Shown here in pieces: positions 1 through 7,543 of a stretch of 12,500 nucleotides of DNA. Within the stretch, counting starts at the first letter, position 1, and each line of letters opens with the position of its first letter. The position numbers were made by a program, and so were the translations under genes. Source of the DNA: Actinidia chinensis (taxonomy: Eukaryota; Streptophyta; Magnoliopsida; Ericales; Actinidiaceae); the NCBI GenBank assembly GCA_009663005.1, contig CM018890.1, forward strand, positions 4,961,387 to 4,973,886, written 5' to 3'. The notes beneath the pieces were generated by a model. It worked only from the letters and a program-made list of their open reading frames with translations. It was not told the DNA's origin and did no database searches.

Positions 1-59
1 TTTTGCACATGCATCCCTTGGGCACCAATGGCTAGTAATTTAAAAACCATTTGTTTTAG

Positions 60-92
60 ATATGTTCTCTAATACCTCAGCTGTTTGTGGAG
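60..92 (+). CDS. Probable 33-nt micro-exon (ICSLIPQLFVE)
   Basis: A pyrimidine-leaning acceptor (ttgttttag) ends at 59 and a donor (GAG|gtaac) follows 92. The frame required by the next exon is open and gives 11 residues ending in LFVE, which joins smoothly in phase 0 to GPVITDPYEAA. The other two frames of the next exon hit stops, so phase 0 is forced there. The exon is short and has no domain signal of its own. A shorter version starting after the cag at 78-80 is also possible. It rests on splice sites and phase alone. Confidence 0.42.
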
Positions 93-3000
93 GTAACAGC
101 TCTTGCAGAAGTGTGTAGGTATTTTTGATAATTATTTAGGTCAAAATATTTGGAAAGTAGGTAACATAAAACAACTGTCAAGAAGTACATCATTCGTACA
201 CAGATACACTCTAAAGCCATTCCCACGAGATCGTTGCCAATTCCACCAAAAGTATGGAGAGTGCTGCATCCAAGTAAAGTTATAATTGACCTAGGTCTTT
301 AGTTAAAACTTTCAAATTATTCCCTAAAGAAGGTTTCAACACTACCAATTACGTATTAGTCTTTGTCCATCACCACAGCCGGGGTAGGGATGGAGCAAAC
401 TGATTCTTCTTCCCTCTGTCCTTTATTTGATGTATCTAAGGATTAAGATCATTATGCATCTGCATGATTTTAAGTGCTAGAGGAGTTGGAGGTGCCAAGG
501 TGGGTGGAGATGCAACATTGTACGCTGTTGTAATCTTTTCATCCATGTTTGAATATTTTATCTTCTCCCAAGATACTTAAATCCCTTTTGATAATGAATG
601 ACAGTTTTTGGATAATTAGGATCAAACTGCCTAAATTGGCTATTAGGGTTACATAAAACTAGTGAACTTAGGGTTTAATTAGTTAGATGAAAGATTTTTA
701 AGATTTTTTATAAATTTAGGTTGTGTGAATTTGGGTTGATTCCTCAAAGTGTTTGGATGTAAGATTTTGCAGAGAAAATAGATTCGATTTATTTGATCAT
801 TTGTGTAATTAATGGTTTGTAGTTTGTGTGGAAAAGATAACTTAGGGATAGGGAAAAGAGTTGGGATTAATTTACACTTGACTGGGTTACTGGTAGTATT
901 TTTGGGGTGAAAAGGGGATGGTACTTGACAGCAACTTGAAAGTTTTTTACTTTCTTGTGTATAGAAGAATTAATTTTCACAAACACAACAACAAAATCTT
1001 CGAAATTTATTTCCATTGAATATGAAAATTATGTAGATATTGTAGGTTGAAATAGTTCTCCTATATTTTTACCTAGGACCTATGTTACATGCTTCTATAT
1101 GTAGGGTGTGGCATGCAGGTATGTGTCGAAATGTAAATTCATTTAATTCCCATGTTTATGGACATGGGGGCGCGACAAAATTCATATTCTCAGTACAACT
1201 ATTTTATTTTTTAGTGTAAATTAGTGTTTATGAGATATCATATAAACTTTCATGCATAATATGTGAGTTTTATGCTTATTACATAGTCATGTAGAATTAC
1301 TAAATATGCATGCTAGGTGTATATACAACTATACATGTTGGGCACATATCCCACGTCTTTATCCTGGTGTAAATTCAAAAGAACTAAAATGGTCCATAAT
1401 ACACATCAAATGATAAATGGTGGTAAATGAATGTATGCTTTTCCATTTAGGCAGAATTGATATGTTTGTGTATGTTATTCTTAATTTATTTTTTCACATC
1501 TGCATGTTCCACTCATTGGTTTATCATATATATTCAATGGTCTTTTTCTTTTTGATAACCAGCAATTATTCCATTCCATACTCTCTCTCTCTCTCCTCTC
1601 CCTGTCCGATGCTCATTGGTTAGTGTTGTTATCTACTTTTTGTTGGAAAGTGTCACCTAGAGCAGCGGATCATCAAGTGTCTTTATAATTACTGCTACTC
1701 TGTTTTGCTGTTGATGCTGAATGTATACTATTTTTCTTCAGGGACCAGTAATTACTGATCCATATGAGGCTGCTGTAGTCTCATTACCTGTGGCTGTTAA
1801 AGAGCGTCTTCTTAGGATCTTGCGGCTCGGTATTGCAACTCGATATGATGTAAGTCAAAGTTTAGCAGAAGAATTCATAGTCTACACCTATGAAACACCG
1901 ACACTCCTAGAAGGGCCGACGTATCTGACGTTTGGGACACGGGGACAACGGGGAACACGCCAAAAACCGTAGGGGACACGCCACTGGCGTGTCGTAATTT
2001 TTTAATATTTTTTTTGAAGGGGACACGGCGGGGACCGGCGGGGGACACGGCAGGGTTCCAGTTGCAAATTTTTAAACTTTAATGGGGCAAAATTATAATT
2101 AGTGAAAAAGTTAAGGGAAAAAGTGTAATTTGTCCTATATATACTATTAAATTCTAGCCGTCAATTTCTCTTTCTTCCCAAATCCCATCGAGCCTTCGAC
2201 GAGCCCTAATTTCTTAAAAGGAATTAAGAGTACATACTACTCCTTATCCATGTCTTAAAAAAGGAACAAAATGACACAACAACGGGCGGAAAGACTTGTT
2301 GTGTGTTCATCAGCAATCTCCGTCTTTTGCAAGGACTGAAGTCGCACACAATATTGTTTTAGCAGAGCGGGAGACTAAGATGTGGATATTGCGGGGAGAC
2401 CAATTTGGCTTCAATTGAAGATGGGTTGGTATCTTGAGTTGCAAACCTCTCTCTGATGAACCGAGTTTGGAGGTTGTATCTTTACGGGACGATGGAGACG
2501 TTTAGGGATCCAATAGCGAGGTTGAAGTAACGGAAGTTGGGTCCTGTTTAAAATTTGGAAACATGGTTCTGGTTGCTTAGTTTATTTATTTTGGCTATTA
2601 TTATGCAACTAGGGATATTCTCTTTCACTTGGGTTGTACGTTGTAACTTGTTAGAAATTATAATTCCTACTTTTAGTGTTATCAAAGAATAATATATATT
2701 ATTAATATATTTATATTAATAGTATTGTGCCGTGTCCCCCGCCTTGTCCGTGTCCATTTTTTTTTCAAAAATGCCGGTCCGTGTCCGTATTTGTGTCCGT
2801 GTCCGTGCTAACATAGGTCTACACCAAGTTAATTTTCTTGATTGCTGAAACAATTGCATAATATTGCTTGAATGTTCGAGAAAAGGTACATAAAATGTGC
2901 CAATACGTTGCATGTTGCTTTTGGCTGTGGTACAGTTACTTTTGCACTGTTCTATATTTGTTTGATTTTTCAGCTAGACATTTTTCAGATGTTAGTGACC

Positions 3001-5748
3001 AAGAACTTGTCATAGCCATCACAAAGCACTGGTTTAATTATTCTATATTGATTTAATAATTATTTGTTGCTAATTAAAAAAAAAAGGTTTGAAAGATTAA
3101 TTTCAAATAGAGCAAAAGTCAACTTTACTTGAGATTCCCTCTCTTGTACGTGCATATTTAATCCACTGAGACTAAACACCTAGACTGCTCTATAAGACAG
3201 CAAGTCCGAAGCACAATTTTTTTATCCCGGTAAAAAAGTAAATGGTATAAATGAGATAGAAATCTTGATTGAACTATTTTGGTCACAACCCACCATGCCA
3301 TAAAAGACATCAAGACGTAGCTATGAGCTGCAACTTGCATGTGGATAACCTGCCCCTGTTGGCTCTTATCTTTTGTAGCTTTTCTATTTTCCTCAGAGTT
3401 CTTGTTGCTTCTCTCTTATTTCTGTGTCACAGTTTATTATTGACCGGGTAGTGGTCCATGTCAAATCCCCCACTATTTAGGGTTTGTTGGTTGTTTGACT
3501 TGGGCCCTTGTCTGATTAGCGATTACCTTTGACCGCCTTGATCTGCAAGATCTTAATTGGAAAATAATCTCGTGACAAACTCCTTCAAACACTTTTGAGA
3601 AGCTTTGTTTGTTGAAGTGAGAAAGGATTTCGGCTACACTAGCATCTGCTGTGTGTATGTGTGGCACAGGTTAGTGACACTTTCCTGTGTAAATATCTGG
3701 CAAAACATGTCAGTGTTGCTAGTGTCTACAGCTGGAACTTGTGCGTAAATTGGCCTCGTGTCACACCTGTATGCGGGTTGGTCAGCATCCCCAAGTGTTG
3801 GTATAGTCCTTGCGTAACTACATGTGTTTTTTTATACTTGCTTCTTACAGCTTTTGTTTGCTGAGTTAAACATGCCACATCCTTGTTGGGATCTGATTGC
3901 TGACCATGGATTTTATAAATGTTCATTGGCAGATAAACATTCAATGTCTAACCAGCCTCAAGGAACTACATGAATCCACTGCCATATCCACCCTTGATCA
4001 GGTCCTGCATATCCATAATTCCCACCTCCTTCTCTCTCTTTCTCTCTCTCTCTTGTTGTTCGAATTTCATGGTGCGTTTACTACATTTTCGCTTTAGATT
4101 TGCAATTTGAGTGCTTGAAGCTGCTGCTTGCAATTCTTCTCATGATGTCGGTTTCCTGGATCTTTCTTTGCAGTTCATGTTATCGGGGGCAGAAAAGCCT
4201 AATAAGGGAGAGTATCTTTCTGCCTTGATCTCTAGGGTAAGTCTCTTATGTCTTTGGACAGAACCTACCTTAATTATTCCATCGTTATTGACTGTTATAT
4301 TGACTTAATATTAATTTTATGATTTTTATATATTCTCTTGGCTACAGCAACATGTTGATAAAATGGGACTTGATGAACATGCTTTGAAGTTGTCGAGAAT
4401 AGGGGATATTATGAAAGAATCACAACTGCCCAGCTTCTCTAGTAGAGTTCATCTTTCAGCTGTGGATACACTTGGTTCACAAGCACGCACAACTATGTCA
4501 GGGTTAGCTTTTTTATCCTCCCAATTTCCTGCTCATATAGTTATTTCATTGATTTTTCTTTCAGTACCACCACTTGGTTCATTTACATATATCTTTTTGT
4601 GGTTCTAGATAGACAGCATTTACAAGTTCACAAAACTCAAAATCCACGTGCTTGTTCCCTAATGATTAAAATTAGACCAACTATTACTGGGATGGGATAA
4701 AAAGGAAAAAAAAAAAAGCGAGCCTTTAGAGGATAACAAAGAGAGAGAGATTTGGAATGTGCAACTTGGTTGCTATCTTTGGTAGTTATAAAGGTTTCTT
4801 AAAATCTTTAGGATATTGTAATAAAAAATGCTAGGTACGCAACTCCAACCACAACCCCTCGCACATGAGGTGAGTCCCACATTGGGACCCGTATGATGTG
4901 GGACCCACCCCATGTGAGGGGTTGTGGTTGGAGTTGCGTTACAATATCCAAAAGATTTTAAGAAACCTTTAAAACTACCAAAGATAGCAACCAAAGTTGC
5001 ACATTCCAAATAAGTTTATTATGAGGGGTCGTGGTTGGAGTGTGTACCTAGCATTGCTAGTTTGTAATTCATTCTGAGCAATGATATTTTTATAAAGTTC
5101 CAATTTAAGGAGAGAAAAGTAGTAACCAAACAATCGTGAGCAAACAAACATTCCATTAGTTTGACGAAATTCAAAGGAAAAGAATGAATTTGGACAGGGC
5201 TAAAATGATCATCATAACTGGATGTTTGTAACAGTAGGTATGGAGACATCCTTGTTTGATGCTAATACCCCTACATTTGACCTAATTCTTAGCTTTAGCC
5301 CGGAGAGAGAGTAGCAGAAATTTCTGGATTCCTCGAACTATGAGTAGTCAGTTTACGTATAAAATCTATTTTCATTCATGAATGTGGCAATTAAACAAAT
5401 CTTTTACGACTTCGCTTATCCAAGTTGGGTTTTTGCAGGTATGAAACGTATCCATCTCGCTATTCGTCATCACTTTCCTCTTACCCCTTATCTCATTCTC
5501 TATCTAGTCGAGTAGGCTACAGTGTAATGGAGGAAAGTAGTCCTACCACGTTGTACCGAACACCGGGTTCTACCTCTTATAGCAAAGTCGGATTGGATTC
5601 TCCCTACATATCAGCCAGTGGTCGCCCACCTACAGGAACCCAAGTTAGGTTTGATCCTTTCACCGGTGAACCTTACAAATTTGACCCTTTCACAGGTGAG
5701 CCAATTGTTCCTGAGAGTTTACCACGCCAATTCGGAAGCCCATACTGA
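60..5748 (+). CDS. Split plant gene (3' part): hnRNP Q/R acidic (NURR)-domain-like protein with FDPFTGEP-repeat tail
   Basis: Proposed join: 60-92 (probable), 1742-1849, 3933-4001, 4174-4236, 4348-4502, 5439-5748. It gives about 245 residues ending at TGA; the start codon lies left of the window. All introns are GT-AG. Every junction is phase 0 except the last, which splits a glycine codon. Residues about 25-92 match the pattern I know from the N-terminal acidic/NURR domain of hnRNP Q/R, A1CF and RBM46 (Pfam hnRNP_Q_AcD): LP followed by V and L positions, a Gly-Ile, then SLKEL, AISTLDQF, NKGEYL and an Ile-x-Arg-Gln end. In animals this all-helical unit precedes RRMs and helps RNA or protein recognition. 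No RRM follows here. A basic/acidic stretch with RIGDIMKESQ comes next, then a Ser/Tyr/Pro-rich, probably disordered tail with FDPFTGEPY and FDPFTGEPI at residues 214-222 and 224-232. No signal peptide or membrane segment is visible, so a nuclear or cytosolic RNA-related role is inferred only. RRMs could lie upstream of the window. I cannot name the gene. Confidence 0.8.
93..1741 (+). other. Intron, about 1.65 kb, AT-rich
   Basis: Bounded by the probable micro-exon donor at 93 and the acceptor ttcttcag ending at 1741. It contains AT-rich sequence and a CT microsatellite at about 1580-1600. Open frames at 103-285 and 1417-1623 have no recognisable content and lack exon-like splice sites. I see no transposon ends here. 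If the micro-exon is not real, this is simply the 3' part of a longer intron. Confidence 0.55.
1580..1602. repeat. CT microsatellite
   Basis: Run of CT dinucleotides grading into CCTCTCCCT, within the intron and about 140 bp upstream of the acceptor at 1741. It is too far away to be the polypyrimidine tract itself. Confidence 0.8.
1742..1849 (+). CDS. Coding exon: start of the acidic/NURR-like domain
   Basis: 108 nt, 36 residues, phase 0 at both ends. The acceptor is ttcttcag and the donor GAT|gtaagt is close to consensus. The peptide begins GPVITDPYEAA and ends GIATRYD. Only this frame is open; the other two stop within 15 nt. The segment with LPVAVKERL and the Gly-Ile near its end aligns by eye with the first helices of the hnRNP Q acidic domain, where an LP precedes a V-x-x-x-L-x-x-I pattern and a Gly-Leu/Ile. 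Confidence 0.88.
1880..1887. repeat. Left 8-bp target site duplication, GTCTACAC
   Basis: Identical to 2817-2824 on the far side of the 1888-2816 element. The perfect match suggests a fairly recent insertion into an existing intron. Confidence 0.85.
1888..2816. mobile_element. Non-autonomous hAT-like DNA transposon (929 bp) with perfect 8-bp TSD
   Basis: GTCTACAC occurs at 1880-1887 and again at 2817-2824, immediately outside the inverted ends. The left end reads CTATGAAACACCGACAC; the right end read on the other strand is CTATGTTAGCACGGACAC. Both subterminal regions are packed with GGACACGG/GTGTCC repeats (about 1932-2055 left, 2722-2805 right). Many hAT elements carry such clustered subterminal repeats, which bind transposase. 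An 8-bp duplication is the hAT hallmark. The interior (about 2090-2700) has no long open frame, so the element cannot encode a transposase; it may be an internally deleted copy. Confidence 0.85.
2817..2824. repeat. Right 8-bp target site duplication, GTCTACAC
   Basis: Partner of 1880-1887. Removing the element and one copy restores a continuous intron sequence. Confidence 0.85.
3933..4001 (+). CDS. Coding exon: INIQCLTSLKELHESTAISTLDQ segment of the acidic/NURR-like domain
   Basis: 69 nt, 23 residues, phase 0 at both ends, between acceptor ttggcag and donor CAG|gtcct. It was found because the flanking exons needed the missing middle of the domain. SLKEL followed by a small gap and AISTLDQ corresponds to the ALKEF ... 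ALSVLQQF helices of hnRNP Q/R. The donor is weaker than the others (gtcctg). Fit to both phase and domain makes it convincing. Confidence 0.8.
4002..4173 (+). other. Intron, 172 bp, with CT microsatellite
   Basis: Runs from gtcctg to tttgcag. It includes a CT/TTCTC tract at about 4028-4054. Confidence 0.78.
4028..4054. repeat. CT-rich microsatellite
   Basis: Interrupted CT repeat (CTCTCTCTTTCTCTCTC) inside the 172-bp intron. Confidence 0.8.
4174..4236 (+). CDS. Coding exon: FMLSGAEKPNKGEYLSALISR
   Basis: 63 nt, 21 residues, phase 0 at both ends. The acceptor is tctttgcag and the donor AGG|gtaagt is near consensus. It completes the acidic-domain pattern: a QF-x-x-S run continues from the previous exon, then NK-G-Y-L and a final Ile-x-Arg, matching the NKSAFL ... 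GVMK region of hnRNP Q/R. Confidence 0.88.
4237..4347 (+). other. Intron, 111 bp
   Basis: Short T-rich intron from gtaagt to ggctacag, typical of plant intron size and composition. Confidence 0.85.
4348..4502 (+). CDS. Coding exon: end of the acidic domain and the following linker
   Basis: 155 nt: 51 residues plus two bases of a split glycine codon. The acceptor is gctacag and the donor TCAGG|gttagc. It starts QHVDKMGLDEHALK, continues through RIGDIMKESQLP and ends GSQARTTMSG. In animal relatives an RRM begins soon after this point; none is present here. The GDIMKE stretch is predicted by eye to be helical, followed by Ser/Thr-rich linker. Confidence 0.86.
4503..5438 (+). other. Intron, 936 bp, carrying a nested foldback repeat
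   Basis: Runs from gttagc to ttttgcag. A large inverted repeat occupies 4750-5055. The remainder is AT-rich with an A11 run near 4710 and GA repeats at 4740-4750. Minus-strand frames at 4773-5009 and 5019-5249 are shadows of the repeat and of AT-rich sequence. Confidence 0.82.
4750..5055. repeat. Nested foldback/MITE-like inverted repeat with near-perfect 70-bp outer arms
   Basis: The outer arms 4750-4821 and 4939-5011 are reverse complements with about two substitutions and one single-base indel over 70 bp. Inner arms 4837-4882 and 4896-4939 also pair, leaving a loop of about 13 nt. A third copy of the inner motif lies at about 5022-5055 in the right-arm orientation. The 12-mer AATGCTAGGTAC at 4827-4838 is matched by GTACCTAGCATT at 5044-5055, so these may be the true termini of one MITE. 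No clear target duplication was found. The layout (arm, terminus, loop, terminus, arm, terminus) suggests a MITE that duplicated partly in inverse. Transcripts across this intron can fold into a hairpin of about 260 nt. Confidence 0.85.
5439..5748 (+). CDS. Terminal coding exon: Ser/Tyr-rich tail and tandem FDPFTGEP motif
   Basis: 310 nt: one base completing the split Gly, 102 residues, then TGA at 5746-5748. The acceptor is ttttgcag. The first half is rich in Ser, Tyr and Pro (RYSSSLSSYPLSHSLSSR), typical of a disordered or phosphorylatable tail. Near the end, FDPFTGEPY (5650-5676) and FDPFTGEPI (5680-5706) are separated by a single Lys codon. Third-position differences between the two copies show the duplication is old or selected at the protein level. 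The protein ends RQFGSPY. Confidence 0.9.
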
Positions 5749-5975
5749 TTCACAGAACACCTTTGGTCATAGCAGCGGATCTTCGTTTCTCGATTTATGA
5801 GGTATTGGTTTCCATTGCCATGTCTCCGACAAGAACAGCTTCTTGTTATTACAGTTTTTATTTATTTATTTCTGTCACTGATCAGAGAATTATTGTACAA
5901 TGTATGTTTCAGTTTCTATCAGTTATCCAGGAATTAGGTGATGCCTCATTAATTAGTTGAGAAGATTAAAGAATT
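5749..5975 (+). other. Probable 3' UTR
   Basis: Downstream of the stop the sequence becomes T-rich. TTGTACAATGTATGTTT at about 5891-5908 resembles a plant far-upstream element, and ATTAAA at 5965-5970 could be a near-upstream poly(A) signal. A GAG|gtattg at 5799-5806 and a tttcag ending at 5912 could bound a 3' UTR intron. Exact end unknown. Confidence 0.4.
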
Positions 5976-6295
5976 TAACTAGTAAAAAATGATGTGTCAA
6001 TTAATGATTGGATGAAAAACATCGTTTGTGTAAATAACTTAATCTTATTTATTTTTATTTTTCACTGTAAAACCCAAATCCAAATGCTTAGTTATGACCT
6101 TTGTGGGCAAACTTCTCTCTAGTTGGGTTTTTAAAGTAGAGGCTGCTGTTGGGGCTTGTTTGGACAGTCATTTGCTACCTACATCGATGATTTTAATCAT
6201 TCAAAAATCAGGAAAATCAGTGTGCTTGGACGACTGCATCCATATGATGAAACTGATATTTGATATCATAGAAATAGATGATCTATTTTTAAATA
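5976..6295. other. Intergenic, no recognisable gene
   Basis: AT-rich. The + frame at 6094-6321 (75 codons) runs into the next repeat and has no recognisable content. Two imperfect copies of a CTTGTTTGGACAGTC-like motif (about 6158-6172 and 6222-6236) suggest old repeat debris. Confidence 0.5.
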
Positions 6296-6782
6296 CTGTT
6301 TGGTTCAGTTTTCATAAATAATTTCGTAAAATAGTTTTTCAGAAATTGTTTTTAAGAACAAGAATATTCATTGTTTTTAGATATTATTAATTTTTTAATG
6401 AAGATAATGTTGGAGAATTTAAAATTGTTTTTTTTAATATTTTTTCGTGTTAGTTATTTAAGTTCTAAAAAAAATGTGTTAAAAAATAATTCACCAAACA
6501 AATATTTTAAAAATTACTTTTTGCAAATGTGATTCTAAATCAAATTTGCAGAATAATTTTTTATAAATTATTTTTGAGAAGAAAAATATCCATTGTTTTC
6601 AAATGTTATTCATTTCTTAGCAAAAATAATTTTTCAAAAATTTGAAAACATGTTAATAATTTCTAAATAATGCATTTTTTAAAAAAATATTAAATAATTT
6701 TTGAAAACTATCGGTCTATCAACTAATTTTTTTTAAAAAAAAATTATTTTATAAAATTAATTCTGAAAATTAAACCAAATAG
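6296..6782. mobile_element. AT-rich MITE-like element with about 44-bp inverted ends
   Basis: The left end starts CTGTTTGGTTCAGTTTTCA. The right end read in reverse starts CTATTTGGTTTAATTTTCA. Alignment by eye over the first 44 positions gives about 36 matches. The interior is very AT-rich and holds two related blocks, about 6331-6410 and 6551-6634, both containing an AT-TCATTGTTTT-like core. No target duplication is visible, so the family is not assigned. Superfamilies with GTTTGG-type ends include Mutator and hAT relatives. Confidence 0.55.
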
Positions 6783-7019
6783 AGACTTCCTATAAAACTC
6801 TGAAATGATGGAAAAGAATGAAGTACAAAATATGAAAGCCACAATTGGTCCATGCCATACAAAACAAGGGGGCCACATGGTTCGGACCAAAAGGTGTTGA
6901 TTAGGGTGGTTCAGTGGGCTCAGCCTCGGCCCACGTACCTCAAGGCATGCAAAGGCGTATTTGGGAGCCGAAAAGATAGCATTATACTTGATGCAATAAC
7001 ATTAGAGTTTTGCTAGATA
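6783..7019. other. Intergenic, nothing recognised
   Basis: A locally GC-richer patch at 6868-6970 (GGGGGCCACATGG, CAGCCTCGGCCCACG) stands out from the surrounding AT-rich DNA but has no open frame or RNA gene signature I recognise. Confidence 0.4.
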
Positions 7020-7122
7020 TAGTGCATTTTGACGGTGTATAAGATAATATACATACTTACATGTGATAGAATCTGTATTTTTACTACATCACATGTAAGT
7101 ATGCACAGTACAAAATGCATTG
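7020..7122. mobile_element. Small MITE-like inverted repeat (about 100 bp)
   Basis: A perfect 16-bp inverted repeat, CATACTTACATGTGAT at 7052-7067 and ATCACATGTAAGTATG at 7088-7103, sits inside a weaker outer pair, GTGCATTTTG at 7022-7031 and CAAAATGCAT at 7111-7120. The unit folds into a stem with a 20-nt loop. No clear target duplication. Confidence 0.6.
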
Positions 7123-7220
7123 TCCCTGACTTCTTTTTCTAACTACACTTTTACAATTCCACTCTTTTTGAGGTTAAAAGACAAAATATAAAGCGAAAGA
7201 CGGAAAGAGGTTGAAGAAAT

Positions 7221-7449
7221 TAGGCTTAGTTTGGACTAACTAATTAAGCTTTATTACTTTTTAATTTTTAGTTCATTCTTTTCACTATTTGGTAACAATT
7301 TATAATTTTAAGGTTCCTTATGTGAGAATTTTGAAAATATATATAAAAAAATAATCATATTTTAGTAAGTTACTAAAGTCAACTATATCTATTTCACTCG
7401 AAAATAAGATAAATTTGAGCTAACTTAGCTAGCCAAAACACACATTAGA
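7221..7449. mobile_element. Possible MITE (about 230 bp)
   Basis: The left end TAGGCTTAGTTTGGACTAAC is imperfectly mirrored by the right end, whose reverse strand begins TAATGTGTGTTTTGGCTAGC. About two thirds of 31 positions match by eye. The interior is AT-rich with no open frame. Borders are approximate. Confidence 0.35.
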
Positions 7450-7500
7450 CTCCATTTCATTTAGATAACTAATTATTTTGTGTAAACATAGTTTGTTTAT

Positions 7501-7509
7501 ATCTATCTA

Positions 7510-7542
<33 letters not shown>
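7501..7542. repeat. (ATCT)n tetranucleotide microsatellite
   Basis: About ten ATCT units with one ATAT interruption after the second or third unit; long enough to be length-polymorphic. Confidence 0.95.

Positions 7543-7543
<1 letters not shown>

Larger units (their letters stand above)
1850..3932 (+). other. Intron, about 2.08 kb, carrying a hAT-like insertion
   Basis: Runs from gtaagt after 1849 to ttggcag ending at 3932. About 0.93 kb of it is the element at 1888-2816. The rest is AT-rich, with an A10 run near 3078. Frames at 2868-3056, 3269-3451 and 3661-3864 were inspected and show no domain or matching splice context. Without the insertion the intron would be about 1.15 kb. Confidence 0.8.

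Noticed and set aside
3661..3864. Possible extra exon in the 1850-3932 intron
   Set aside because: The acidic-domain pattern is already continuous from 1849 to 3933, and this frame adds Cys/Val-rich sequence without matching splice sites.
4773..5249. Minus-strand frames of 76-78 codons
   Set aside because: They lie in the foldback repeat and the AT-rich intron of the supported + strand gene.
7015..7125. Known plant microRNA precursor
   Set aside because: The stem does not contain any mature plant miRNA sequence I recognise; MITE-like origin is simpler.
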